The notes below the pieces were generated by a model. The model was not told the DNA's origin and made no database searches. It worked only from the letters and a program-made list of their open reading frames with translations. Shown here in pieces: positions 13,233-28,912 of a stretch of 64,000 bases of DNA. Each line of letters opens with the position of its first letter. Within the stretch, counting starts at the first letter, position 1. Made by a program: the position numbers and the translations under genes. The stretch covers positions 25,801,716 through 25,865,715 of the forward strand of contig CM064874.1 in the NCBI GenBank assembly GCA_032719365.1, in the 5' to 3' direction. Origin of the DNA: Prinsepia uniflora (taxonomy: Eukaryota > Streptophyta > Magnoliopsida > Rosales > Rosaceae).

Positions 13233-13973
13233 TGTTGGGAAAGATACACAAATTAAATAGATAATTATAATTAACACGATCAAACTTTTCCCACCCTCAA
13301 AATAAATGAGTAAATAAATTAGCAGAAATAAAGCGGAAGTAAAAAGAGGTAAAAGAGAACACCAAAATTTAACGAAGTTCGGCAATGTGCCTATGTCCTC
13401 GAACAGCAGCTCCAAAATTCTTCACTGTGAATAATGGGATTACAAGTACAATCTCACTCAATGGTGGATACACAACTCTCTCTTAGATTCACTCAAGAGG
13501 ATCTCACTTTCTCTCTTTTTCTCACAAATAAAGCTATCTCCCTATTTTTCACACAAGGAGGAACTCTCTTCTCACTCTCACCTTTGGTGGATAACTTGTT
13601 TCTTGAAGGATGATTGAGAATGCTCAACACCTCTCCTTTATATAGGGATGGATGGACGGAAGTCATCAATGCATAGCCATGCATAAGAGTTAGCTCCAAT
13701 TAATCTCATGGTAACTCCCATCTCCAACAATAAGTTGGGAGATCAAAAGTCTTCTTCTTTTTCAAGCATATGAATGAAGCTACCCAAAATCACATCCATG
13801 CACAAACCATAACATGTGCATTGGAATATCAAAAGTCTTCATTTGAGGAACTCCAAAGATCATATTAATTCTCCTCCACTTAATGGAGGGATAAACCTAT
13901 CAAATTCTCCCCCACTAAATGGAGGGAATAACCCATCAAATTCCCCTCCACTTAATGGAGGAATAACTCATCA
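13233..13973 (-). repeat. 3' LTR of the copia element
   Basis: Left-hand LTR (3' in element orientation), 741 bp, paired with 18029-18771. Near its right end it has short imperfect repeats of CCACTTAATGGAGGAATAAC; the last copy has diverged in the other LTR. Confidence 0.95.
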
Positions 13974-13988
13974 ATTTCCCCCTTTCCG
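13974..13988 (-). other. Polypurine tract of the copia element
   Basis: On the minus strand GGAAAGGGGGAAAT lies directly before the 3' LTR, the expected site for plus-strand priming. Confidence 0.8.
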
Positions 13989-13990
13989 AC

Positions 13991-16900
13991 TTAAGTGGAA
14001 GGCTCCATCATACCAGCTGCGCTTTTGTAAAACTCATACTTGTCCTTTTGTAAAGACTTTTTCATCATATCTGAACCATTATCATCAGTATGGATCTTCT
14101 CGATTTGAATTTTCTTAGATTCCAACACTTCACGAATCCAATGATATCTCACATCAATATGCTTTGACCTTGAGTGGAAACTTGAGTTCTTACTCAAGTG
14201 AATAGCACTCTGGCTGTCACAATGAAAAACATATTTTTGTTGCTCTTATCCCAACTCTTGTAGGAATCTCTTCATCCACAGTAACTCCTTGCAACCTTTT
14301 GTAGAAGCAATAAACTCTGCTTCTTTAGTTGATAGAGCAACACACTTCTGTAATTTAGACTGCCAGGAAACAACTCCCCCAAAAAAAGTAAACAGATAAC
14401 CTGAAATGGACTTTCTAGTGTCAAGTTCTCCAGCATGGTCTGCATCTGTGTACCCAACCAATTCGGGCTTACCACATCCAAAACACAAACTCATTTTGGA
14501 GGTACCTCTGATATATCTCATAATCCATTTTACTACTTCCTAGTGTTCTTTACCTAGTGTGGATAAGAATCTGCTAACAATATCAACTGCATGTGTTAAA
14601 TTTGGCCTAGTGCACACCATCATATACATAAGACTTCCAACTGCTGATGCATATGGCACTGAGTTCATCTCTTCCCTTTCTTTGTCACTTGTAGGACACT
14701 ACTTGGAGCTGAGCTTGAAATGATTAGCAAGAGGAGTCACAACTGATTTTTCCTTGTCCATGTTGAATTTCTTCAACACCTTCTCGATATAACGTTCTTG
14801 TGATAACCACAACTTTCCTTTCTTTCGATCACGAGAGATCTGCATACCAAGAATCTGTTTTGCTGGTCCTAAGTCTTTCATTGCAAAAGACTTGTTGAGT
14901 TCTTTTTTCAACTTGCTAATCTTGTCATTATTACGACCTACGATCAACATGTCATCAACATATAAGAGAAGTATAATAAATTCTCCATTAGAAAACCTCT
15001 TGACAAAAACACAATGATCATAAGTGGTCCTCTCGTATCCATGTTTGATCATGAAAGAATCAAACTTTTTGTACTATTGTCGTGGTGCTTGCTTCAGTCC
15101 ATACAAACTCTTCTTTAGTCGGCAGACTAGATCTTCTTTTCCTATGACTTTGAAACCTTCTAGCTGCTCCATGTAAATTTCTTCTTCAAGGTCTCCATGA
15201 AGGAATGCAGTCTTGACATCTAGTTACTCAACTTCTAGATTCAGAATGTCAGCCAAACCAAGCACTACTCTGATAGACGTCATCGTCACTACTAGTGAGA
15301 AAATATCTTCAAAGTCAACTCCTTGTTTCTGACTGAAGCCTTTCACAACCAACCTTGCTTTGTATCTTGGTTATGAGCTGTTTTCTTCTGTCTTCAATTT
15401 ATACACCCACTTATTCTTGAGTGCTCTTCTTCCATTCGACAATTTCACCAAATCATAAGTATGGTTCTCATGCAAGGATTTCAACTCATCTTTCATGGCT
15501 TTCAACCACTCCCATTTTTTCTCATGGGTCACAGGTTCTTAGTAGCACTCGGGCTCTCCTGCAGATGTCAGCAGTACAAACTGGTCTGGGGAGTAGAAGT
15601 TGTTGGGCTTTCGCTGTCTGTTAGATCTTCTCAGATATGGTTCTTCAAGAGCTTGATCTTCTTGCGCATATTCAGGCACAACATTATCATCATTGTTGTT
15701 AACAATAGGTTCAGCATTATTGTTCTCGACTACATCTCCCTCTTCATCACGAACCTTGGGCTAAGGAACTGGATCTAGAGTGATTGGATATTCTTTGGAG
15801 TCATTTGACTTCTCCCTCTTCTGGACATCTTCAATGGTTTGATCTTCAAAGAAGACCACATCTCTACTTCTGAAAATCTTCTTATTGATAGGATCTCATA
15901 GTCTGTAACCAAACTCTTCATCTCCATAGCCACAAAAATGCATTCTTTTGATTTGACATCAAGCTTGGACCTCTCATCTTTTGGGATGTGAACAAATGCT
16001 TTGCAGCCAAACACCTTCAAGTATTAATAGGACACATGTTTACCACTCCAAAACTTGTTGGGTACATCGCCATTCAGTGGAGCTGGTGGAGATAAATTGA
16101 TCAAGTGCACTGCAGCCATCAATGCTTCACCCCAGAAACTCTTTGGTAACTTGGAATGAGATAACATACTTCTTATTCTCTCAACGATCGTTCTGTTCAT
16201 CCTCTCGGCCAACTCATTGTGTTGAGGGGTCTTTGGAACTGATCTTTCATGCCTGATCCCATTATTCTTGCAATAGGCTCTGAAGGCTCCCATGTACTCT
16301 CCACCATTATCAGAACGGATACACTTGAGTGTCTTGCTTGTCTCATGTTCAACAGTAGCATGGAACTGCTTGAATACTTCAAAGACTTGATCTTTGGATT
16401 TGATTGCAAAGGCCCACACCTTCCTGGAATGATCATCAATGAAGGTAATGAAGTATCTTGCACCACCAAGAGTGTTTGTAGTCATAGGCCCACAAAGATC
16501 GGAATAAACAACATCCAATATATTGGGTTTTCTAGGTGCAGCTTTATAATGAAATGAAGCTCTATGTTGTTTTCCAGCCAAATAATCAGTGCATTGATCT
16601 AGAGGTGTACCTTTTGATTTCAAATCGGTTAATACCTCTTTCTTAGGAGGATTTCCAATCCCTTCTCACTTATATGACCCAAACGCCTATGCCATAGCCC
16701 AATCGTTGAATCTGATTGGCTGGCTGCTGTATTGACATGCTGATTGCTGATCTTGGCATGTGTCATATATAGTGTATTATCCTTCTTTCCCCTTGCTAGC
16801 ACTAAAGAGTCTTTGATGAGCTTCCATTTTCCACCACTAAACACATTGGTGCAGCCTTCATCATCTAGCAAGTTAGGAGAGATCAAATTGAGGCGCATGT

Positions 16901-17993
16901 CTGGAACATGTCTCACATTCTTGAGAACCAAGGGGCAGCCTGTGTTGGTCTCAAGAGCTATTTCTCCTCTTTCCACAATCTTAGACATTTTGTCATTTCC
17001 CATCCTCACATTTCTGAAGTCTCCGCTTGTGTAGGATGTGAAGAACTCCTTCCGGGAAGTAACATGGAATGATGCGCCAGAATCTATAATCCAGCATGAA
17101 TCTTGAGAAGTTAGATTAATAAAACCATCATCACAAATAATGATGACCTCATCGCCTTTAGAAGCAGTAGCGGTTGTATCCTTAGTTTCATTATTGGCTC
17201 CATTTTTTTGCTCCTTTTTTATTCTTCTACATTCTCTCTTCATGTGACCCTTCTAACCACAATGATAACATTCTATCTCCTTCCTTGGCCTGTAGGTGCC
17301 CCTGGAATGGTTTCTTGACTTGCCTCTGGAGCGGTCACGGTTGTGGGATTTTCTTCGAAAATTTCTTCCACGATTCTCTGTAACTAGAGCCTCTAACTCA
17401 GTTGATATCCCTTGTTCTTTCCTTCTCGCTTCTTCATTTAATAAACTGTCCTTCACCAATGACAGAGTAAGGACACCTTGAGGAGCAGAGTTGCTAAGGG
17501 AAACCACGAGCGTGTTCCAGGTATCCGGTAGAGAGCTAAGCAGCAAAAATGCTAACAAATCATCTTCAAGCACCGGCTTCATGGTTGATAGTTGATTCAC
17601 TAATTCTTGGAAATCGCTCAAATGTTCAGAAACACTTCGACCGTCTTTGTACTTCAAGTTCACCAATCAACGAATGAGCGAAGCTTTGTTTTGAGGAGTC
17701 TCCCTTTCGTACATCGACGCCAATTTTGTTAGCATTTGGAAGGCATCGGTCTCCTTTGAAATGTGGTGAAAAACACCTTGGTCGATCCATGGACGAATTT
17801 CTCCAATAGCTTTCCGGTTTAAAATGGTTCAATCTTTGTCAGATTTATCTTCTGGTTTCTCTCCATTGTATAGCAATACCTCGTACAAATCCTTGCAATA
17901 GAGGATGTCCTCCATCTGTGGTCTCCATATGGAATAGTTTGAAGAAGTGAGTTTGATCATTGTTGAGGATGATGAGTTCGACGATTCTGCCAT
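13991..17993 (-). pseudogene. Degenerate copia gag-pol
   Basis: The reading starts at the ATG at 17993 (MAESSNSSSS). Gag has in-frame stops near 17841, near 17667 and inside the zinc knuckle CYHCG-stop-KGHMKREC (about 17250). The protease motif WIIDSGASFHVT follows near 17090, then the integrase zinc-binding start LWHRRLGH. A one-base frameshift near 16640 moves the integrase core into another frame (DLCGP, DDHSRKVW, SDNGGEY; 16623-16024). RT carries LLYVDDMLIVG (about 14960) and RNase H carries TDADHAGE (about 14440), ending in HSRSKHIDVRYHWIRE before the stop at 13991. One expected integrase cysteine reads as Tyr. Stops between domains show the element cannot make its own proteins. Family assignment is firm, clade moderate. 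Confidence 0.9.
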
Positions 17994-18012
17994 CACGAAC
18001 AACGAGCCTGTG

Positions 18013-18026
18013 TTGTTGTGATACCA
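18013..18026 (-). other. Copia primer-binding site (initiator tRNA-Met type)
   Basis: Immediately inside the 5' LTR the minus strand reads TGGTATCACAACAA. The first eight bases match the usual complement of the 3' end of plant initiator tRNA-Met. Confidence 0.75.
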
Positions 18027-18028
18027 CT

Positions 18029-18771
18029 TGTTGGGAAAGATACACAAATTAAATAGATAATTATAATCACCAGTATCAAACTTTTCCCACTCTCAAAATA
18101 AATGAGTAAATAAATTCGCAGAAATAAAGCGGAAGTAAAAAGAGGTAAAAGAGAACACCAAAATTTAACGAGGTTCGGCAATGTGCCTACGTCCTCGAAC
18201 AGCGGCTCCAAAATTCTTCACTATGAATAATGGGATTACAAGTACAATCTCACTCAATGGTGGATACACAACTCTCTCTTGGATTCACTCAAGAGGATCT
18301 CACTTTCTTTTTTTTTTTCTCACAAATGAAGCTATCTCCCTATTTCTCACACAAGGAGGAACTCTCTTCTCACTCTCACCTTTGGTGGATAACTTGTTGC
18401 TTGAAGGATGATTGAGAATGCTCAATACCTCTTCTTTATATAGGGATGGATAGAAGGAAGTCATCAATGTATAGTCATGCATAAGAGTTAGCTCTAATTA
18501 ATCTCATGGTAACTCTCATCTCCAACAATAAGTTGGGAGATCAAAAGTCTTCTTTGTTTTCAAGCATATGAATGAACCTACCCAAAATCACATCCATGCA
18601 CAAACCATAACATGTGCATTGAAATATCAAAAGTTTTCATTTGAGGAATTTCAAAGATCATATTAATTCTCCTCCACTTAATGAAGGGATAAACCCATCA
18701 AATTCTCCCCCACTAAATGGAGGGAATAACCCATCAAATTCCCTTGCATTTCATAGAAGAATAACTCATCA
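18029..18771 (-). repeat. 5' LTR of the copia element
   Basis: Right-hand LTR (5' in element orientation), 743 bp, with the same termini as 13233-13973. ATGAG follows at 18772-18776. Confidence 0.95.
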
Positions 18772-19399
18772 ATGAGAGCCAATGAACCCTCCTTCCTCCA
18801 GCAATAACGTACGATAGCAGAAGACAGATCATTACAAAGATATTTAGGCAATTGGAAAATACTCCTAGAATAAGTTAATAGCGCTTAAGCGACAACTTTA
18901 ATCAGAACTTCCTTCCCGGCTACTGAGAGCAATTTTGTGTTCCATCCATCAAGTTTTGACTAGAGATGACAAAACTAAACATTCTACGCATGCCACGATG
19001 ATACAAGGTGAGTAACCCAAGAGACTTCTCATGAAAGTCGACAATGCACACCCCTATTAGAGCAGATAATAACAACTGTTTCATCATATGACCAATATTA
19101 GGACGAAACTTGGCCGCTGACTTTTCAAAATTGAATTTCTGCTCTGAAATCTTCTCATAAACAATCAGCACTCTCTTGAAAGCTTGACACACATACAAAT
19201 GAGCATTACAAAAGATAATACTGTCATCAGCGAAAAATAAATGGATCAGAACTGGAGCACCGGAGGTTTTTCGAAGTTGATCTTTACAAAGCAAAACGAA
19301 GAGCCCTTCAGAACATAATAGGAAAAGACTGGAGGACAATGAATCACTTTGTCACAATGCCCGTTATGGAGTGAATTGATCCGTTATGTAAGCATTAAC

Positions 19400-19744
19400 C
19401 TTGACAACTTAAATAATAGTAGAAATACCCTTATTAATAATACAATGCATTTAAAGTAAATCATTTTTTATTTATTACAAAATACCATTATTTGATCAAA
19501 GGTAGGTGGTGACTGGCCAACTTCATAACTAATTTTGTTATGATTCAAAGGCCTAGTTTTTCCTACTTGTGAATTTTCCTAGAAAGCAAACACCAACATT
19601 CACTCATTCATTCACCGATTTCACCTTAGGAACAAAGTTTATCACCTACCATGTACACGCGTCAAGCGTGTGGGCCATATTGAGGAACACTCCTTTCTAC
19701 AAGGTTGAAATCAAACACGACATAACTGACCAAATCCGCCGTTT
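19400..19744 (+). promoter_or_regulatory. Probable promoter region of the METTL18-like gene
   Basis: This AT-rich stretch lies between the LINE remnant and the 5' leader of the methyltransferase gene. There is no clear TATA box at a defined distance and I did not fix a transcription start. The LINE remnant ends within about 350 bp of the leader, so the promoter is compact or partly inside old repeat sequence. Confidence 0.35.
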
Positions 19745-20148
19745 TCCCTGTGTTTCTACTGTGCCCCTCCCCTGTTATTTCCTTCAATTTCAATTCCCGA
19801 CGACTTTGCTGCCAATTTTACCCCCATACTTTCTTTTATCTGCAAAACGACACTAGGAGATCTAGACTAGGCTACCCAAGCCACCATCCCCGAAATTCGG
19901 TCAAGTTTCAGTGTCGTTTTGGGGAATTCACTACATTTTCCAGTTCGGTCAATTTCGTGCCCTTTCTCTTCCTCTGAAGCTGTTGTTCTTCTTTAGTATT
20001 GGGCTTTTTGACTTTGATCAGAACCATTTCTTCCTCTTTTTCTATGAAATTCCAGAGCTTTGATCTTCTGGGTTGTGATTTTAAAAGGGCCTTCCTTGGA
20101 TTCTGATTCTCGTGCTGAATTTCTGAGCTACTGTATAAAAGTCTGCAG
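19745..20148 (+). other. Likely 5' UTR exon of the METTL18-like gene
   Basis: A CT-rich leader ends at GTCTGCAG|GTATTC (donor at 20149), and the next acceptor is ACGTCAG|GGTACA (21004/21005), six bases before the coding ATG. That leaves an 856-bp intron in the 5' UTR, common in plant genes. The 5' end is a guess. Short frames in this leader could act as uORFs but none is convincing. Confidence 0.5.
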
Positions 20149-21010
20149 GTATTCACTCTGTCTTTTGTCTCTCCAGTCTGATATGTTTAAATTGTACATG
20201 GGTTTGATTTCTGGTTTTTTTTTTTTTTTTTATGTAATTGATGATATGGATTTGGTTTTATTTTCTACATGATTGAAGCTATCAATTTATTTGATTTTTT
20301 TTTAACTTTCTTTGTTTTGGGATGCGTTTAAGTAATTGTTGAACTTGGTTTGATTTTATGTTTGCTTGGTAACTTAGTCCTTTGTTTGATTTAAATTTCT
20401 TTGTTTCTCGGAGTTGGGCAGGAATGTGAGTAGTAGACATGCCTTTCCTTTGTTGCCTGTTGTTGGAGGTGGTTGTCCTGTGCATTGTTTCACATAAGAT
20501 TTCCATCATTTCGTTTTCTGGATTTCCATTTCAAGGGTTTTTGAGTGATGTTGATGATGTTGGGTTTCCCCAATTGTTCGTAGAACTTTCTTTTTTGTGA
20601 ATCTGTCTCCATATGTTAGCTCCCAATATGCCACATTGGAAGAATAGAACATTTTCGTACAATATGCAAACTATAGGTTGTTTGTCTCCCCAATTGTGAC
20701 TGTTCATTTAATTATTCGTTTGTCTCCTCAAGAGCTATGCAAGAGGTTGTTTTACATGAGCTGATCTAAGCAATTCTTAATGTTCAAAAGTTTCCTTTCC
20801 CTTTCTTTTTCGCTTTTGAAAAATATTTTGCAGTTCGTAATTAGCAATTGTATTGAGTTGGTGGTCGTAGTTGACCAAGAATAACAAAAACAAAAAGCAT
20901 GAAAGAATCCTTTACTATGGTTTTTGACAAATGCTCCGTGGACTAATTTGATGATTTGATAACTGAAAGGTAGTGTTTATAAAGAACTGTCTTCCAAACG
21001 TCAGGGTACA

Positions 21011-23833
21011 ATGCGTGCACCATCATTGCTTTCACAGTGCTTGCCTGGACTAGTGCCTCATGACAAAGGAAGTCATAGCTTGACCTCTATTTCCGAGAGG
21101 GAATCAAATCTCCCTTCACCAGCTGTTGAGATTCTCCCTTCAAAAGTATAATATTCCTATCCATCTCTTCAACCAATTTTGATCTTAATTCTACATGTAT
21201 GACCTGAAAACTATCAACTTTATTGGTATTATATCACTGGTTTTTTCATTTGAAAGAGAAAAAAGGTTCATGAGGCTGAAGGTTTTATTTGAAGACTGGA
21301 CGTCTGCAAATTGTATTGGTTTTCTTTTCTGACATTGTTCTTTCAATGCACCGCAGACAGCTCAACAATACAAGTATGCTGTCGAGAATATTGACTTGCA
21401 AGGACTCAGTGTGTTCAAGGTATGCCTTTATTCTTCTATTTTTTTTTTTTTGGCCTTTATAGTTTATACTGTGTTTTGGTATAAAAGCATCGTTTGTTCG
21501 TAACTTTATGGAAATTAGTTGCAGCCCCTCCATGAAAATAGCAAATTTTGTTACCCCTCCATCCCATTTGTTTTTCATCTGATTTTGTTCCTGGTCTCTT
21601 TAATTTCCCTTGCAGCATGCTTTCTAAAAGATGGATCACATACACATGTATATTTTCTAAAAGATCCATCACATACACAAGTATATTTTCTTTTTCCTTT
21701 TTTTAGTTGGGGTTATATGGATTGAATTAAAGGGCTCGTGGAATTAGCTTGTATTACCTTAGTGCATACATGGATTATTGTCATGAATATTTTTGTTATT
21801 TTGTTGAAAATCATACTTGACATGGGTGTGTTTGCGTTATTGTTATTAAAGAGTATGTTGATAAGCTTGATTGATGGAGTTCTCAATCTTTAACAGGGAA
21901 GAGTTAGTGTTTCTGATATTATCAGTTTCAATGGGTCAGAAATGATATACTCAAAACCAGATGGTATGTTCATCGTATATGTTATTGCAATACTTCAAAT
22001 GAAGCTTTCATTCCAATTCGGCTGTTTTCATATGATAATGTTACTACAACGGTCACCTTTAATCTCAAGGATAATCAACTTACTAGATCTGATTTTAAAA
22101 CTGGAAATTCATTACGGTACAGGGCATCTAAAATTTTGGGATAGCTCCATTGATCTTGTTAATGTTCTTAAGCATGACATTCGCGATGGACAACTGAGCT
22201 TTCGAGGGAAAAGGGTGCTAGAGGTATTATATGTTGTCCTTTGTGCTTTAGTTCGAATTTTTTCAACGCGTTCCTGATTCTCAACTCTTCCTTTCCAAAT
22301 TCCACTTGTTTTGCATATTTGATTGGAGTGGAGTGAAAAACTGGTAAATTTGTTCCGTGTGTGATATCACATCATGTTGTTAAACCCTGCCATTTTCACT
22401 TCCTGCAAATATTGTGGTTGTGTTATTTTAATAAGATTCATCAGTCCTGTGCTGTTTCATTGTTTAGCTTCCTTTTGTTAATTAGTTACTGGTTGGTCGG
22501 TGGTCTAATCTTTCTACTTGCTGATTCTTACAGTTGGGTTGCAGCTATGGCCTTTCAGGGATTTTTGCATGCCTAAAGGTAAACCTTAAAAATAAAAGGC
22601 CTTGGCCATTGCTTCTTTATGCGATAATGCTGGTTGTGGATCTTTTTGTCACATTTTCTTTCAGATACATCCCAATATCCGTCTGTTGTTTTCAAAAAGG
22701 CAATGCATTTTTGTAAATCTTGCACCAAACTTTCTAAAAATGGGGTGCTTTAAGATGATACACCCAAACATTTTGTTCGATGGCATTTTCTGTACCAAGT
22801 ATACTAATGTTTATGATTAAATTGTCCATATACGGATTATTTGAATGGATTTCTATGATGATTTCAATGTTTTGATGTGATGATATATGAGCATGTGCGG
22901 CTTTGTACCGGCTCCATTCAAGGTCCAAGTTTTCAACTAACTCTGTAACAAACCAACGAGAAAAAAGAAAATGTGGGTGACTAAAAAAATCATCAATAAT
23001 GATGAAAGAAAATTCAGGGTTTGCGCTAAGGTCCTGGAAGATACTCAAATAGCTTTTTTTTAGAATGCTTTTCTAATCTTACGTTTGTTTTTAAAAAAAA
23101 TTAATAGGGAGCTTCCACAGTGCACTTTCAAGACCTGAATGCAGAAACTGTAAGATGCACAACGATACCAAACGTTCTTGCCAATCTTGAGCAGGCTCGA
23201 GACAGGCAGAGCCGACAGCCAGAGAGTCCCCTGACTCCATCACGACAAACTGTGACCCAGTCCGTGCACTTTTATGCTGGTGACTGGGACGAACTTCCCG
23301 CTGTCTTATCTGTTGTGACGAATGATGGGTTTGAAGTGACGACAGGAATGAATCTCAGCTTTTCTGAGGATGATTTTATGGAAGGATGTAGCAGCCAAGA
23401 CGGTAGCATCTTGGCACAAGAATCTTCCTCAAGGCGATCAAGGAAGCTTTCGGGAAGTCGGGCATGGGAGAGGGCCAGCGAGACAGAACAAGGAGGTGGA
23501 TATGATATTATCTTGATGACAGAGATCCCCTATTCATTGTCCTCGTTGAAGAAGTTTTATGGGCTCATAAAAAAGGTCAGTAGCATCTTGACCTCTTTCT
23601 ACATTTTGCAATCTTAATTTTCAGCTATTTATACTATTTCATCTTTTCTTAAAAACAATCAGTGTTTGAGGCCGCCGTATGGAGTATTATACTTGGCCAC
23701 AAAAAAGAACTACGTTGGGTTCAACAGCGGAGCTCGGCACCTAAAAAGCCTGGTAGAGGAAGAAGGCATTTTCGGAGCACATTTAGTGAAGGAGATGACT
23801 GATAGAGATGTGTGGAAATTTTTTCTCAAGTAG
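21011..23833 (+). CDS. METTL18: METTL18/HPM1-type protein-histidine N-methyltransferase
   Basis: Seven coding exons: 21011-21145, 21357-21419, 21897-21963, 22123-22223, 22534-22578, 23108-23575, 23663-23833 (stop TAG). All six introns have GT-AG ends and phases agree, giving 349 aa. The fold is a class I SAM-dependent methyltransferase: HLKFWDSS at about residues 90-97, motif I LELGCSYGLSG (121-131), GASTVHFQDLN (138-148), TIPNVLANL, GDWDELP, then YDIILMTEIPYS (269-280) and the C-terminal LATKKNYVGFNSGARHLKSLVEEEGIF. The FxxWD, FQDxN and TxPN blocks are typical of METTL18/yeast Hpm1, which methylate a histidine of ribosomal protein uL3. Substrate in this plant is inferred. A Ser-rich insert (about 215-262) separates the core strands. 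It converges with APH1. The first ATG after the leader intron was taken as start. Confidence 0.88.
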
Positions 23834-24473
23834 TTTGTCGAGAACCGACCCTTGAACTCTCAAAACCCAGGAAGATGATCATTCAACGTTGTTTCTTTTT
23901 GTATTATAAAACAAAAGCTTAATTGTTTTTTGGGTAAGTATTAAACAAGCAGAAAATTTAAGGATTTGTCAACTAGCATGTAGCCTTTTCTTCTTTTTCC
24001 TTGTCCTCATTTATTCCAAAAAATTATAAAGTAACTATATTGTAAATCATAATATTTTGTAAATTTAATGTTAAGACCATATTTGCTCTTGGTGTAGATT
24101 TATCTTGTGGTCACTTTGCAATTCAATATTATTAGGTAAATGTTTGAGTTTGGCTCAGGATAATTCATTCAAGGGGTTTCTCTCAAGTCAAGTAGACTTC
24201 AAAATTTAAAGAAAACGGCAAAATATAACGTTGGAGTTGATGTGAACTAATTAACTTATAAAGAGATTAATTTGTAATTGTAATTGAAGGTAGTAAAATC
24301 ATTTGTAATTGTATTGCCCTTTGGAAGTTTGGCACAATGTCCATCACTGAATATCAGAAAAGAACATCTTCTACTTTGCCAGAAATGAAGTGGCCTCATA
24401 CTGTGAAAAAATAACTTACATCACTGCTTTAAAACCAGTAAGTACACAATCCAATGCATTCTACATATATACC
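23834..24473. other. Convergent 3' UTR and intergenic space
   Basis: This 640-bp AT-rich gap separates the stop codon of the methyltransferase (plus strand) from that of APH1 (minus strand). It must hold both 3' UTRs. T-rich and AATAAA-like stretches around 23900-24060 could serve the plus-strand gene. No transposon or other gene was seen. Confidence 0.6.
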
Positions 24474-28428
<3,955 letters not shown>

Positions 28429-28777
28429 TGACTTGATTGGAAAATCTTCACTCAGTACTCAGTCGACTAGGACTCGGTTATCTTTACTTTTCATTTCGAC
28501 CTATCCCATCACATTTTTGTTTCTTTTTATTGAGGTTCAAAACGGGCGATAGGTGCTCCGGGCCGCTTGCAGGTGACTAGGCGGATAGCGGAATTTAAAC
28601 GGTTATTATTTTTAGAAAAAAATTAATAAATTAATGAGATAATGAATCCAATTAAATAATTTTAAAATAATATTTATCCTATTAAATAATTTTAAAATAA
28701 ATATTTATTTTAAACACAACTAAATTAAATTGATATTAAAACCTACAAATAAAAGTTTCAAACCATTATTCTAAATA
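28429..28777 (-). promoter_or_regulatory. APH1 5' leader and proximal promoter region
   Basis: This is the only sequence between the APH1 ATG and the Mutator-like element, so it must hold the leader and proximal promoter. It is moderately GC near the ATG (TAGGTGCTCCGGGCCGC at 28550-28566) and very AT-rich beyond 28590. No TATA box or transcription start was fixed. Confidence 0.35.
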
Positions 28778-28912
28778 AGGCAAATTACATTTTACTATCT
28801 TATACTTTACACAACATATTTATACCTGAACTTTTAAATGTATTAATTTACACCCTAAACTCATCAAAATGTTTCAACTCAAAACCTCCATTAAAAATTC
28901 TGTTTACCTGCC
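28778..28912. repeat. Left TIR of the Mutator-like element
   Basis: Starts AGGCAAATTACATTTTACTA and ends near TTTACCTGCC; pairs with 29995-30135 as an imperfect inverted copy. Confidence 0.88.

Larger units (their letters stand above)
13233..18771 (-). mobile_element. Ty1/copia LTR retrotransposon (Tork/Tnt1-like), TSD ATGAG
   Basis: A complete but inactive element of 5,539 bp, transcribed on the minus strand. ATGAG flanks it at 13228-13232 and 18772-18776. The LTRs are 741 and 743 bp with TGTTGGGAAA...ACTCATCA ends on the plus strand. A primer-binding site, a purine tract and a gag-protease-integrase-RT-RNase H order place it in Ty1/copia. The integrase and RT read most like the Tnt1 (Tork) group, which is inference from remembered motifs. 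The LTRs differ visibly at many sites (roughly 4-5% by eye), so it is much older than the gypsy element at 31496-41260. Confidence 0.95.
12467..19400 (-). mobile_element. Decayed LINE (non-LTR retrotransposon), split by a copia element
   Basis: The outer parts, about 19400-18777 and 13232-12467, translate on the minus strand into pieces of one plant L1-type reverse transcriptase. The first gives a degraded QGDPLS-like block, then LFLLCSEGL and the catalytic-type LFFADD (ORF 18920-19339), then a KLDGWNTKLLS-like block. The second gives LDGLGFKIFETFNHTLVAKQAW, an AELG-like block and the zf-RVT-type segment with VKIFIWRACHNILP near 12570-12480. Stops and frameshifts are frequent. The 5' ORF1/endonuclease part, the 3' end and the poly-A tail are missing. 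The copia insertion at 13233-18771 separates the halves exactly. Confidence 0.85.

Noticed and set aside
23120..23617. 165-codon frame as a separate intronless gene
   Set aside because: It is one exon (23108-23575) of the METTL18-like gene; frame, acceptor and donor all fit neighbouring exons.
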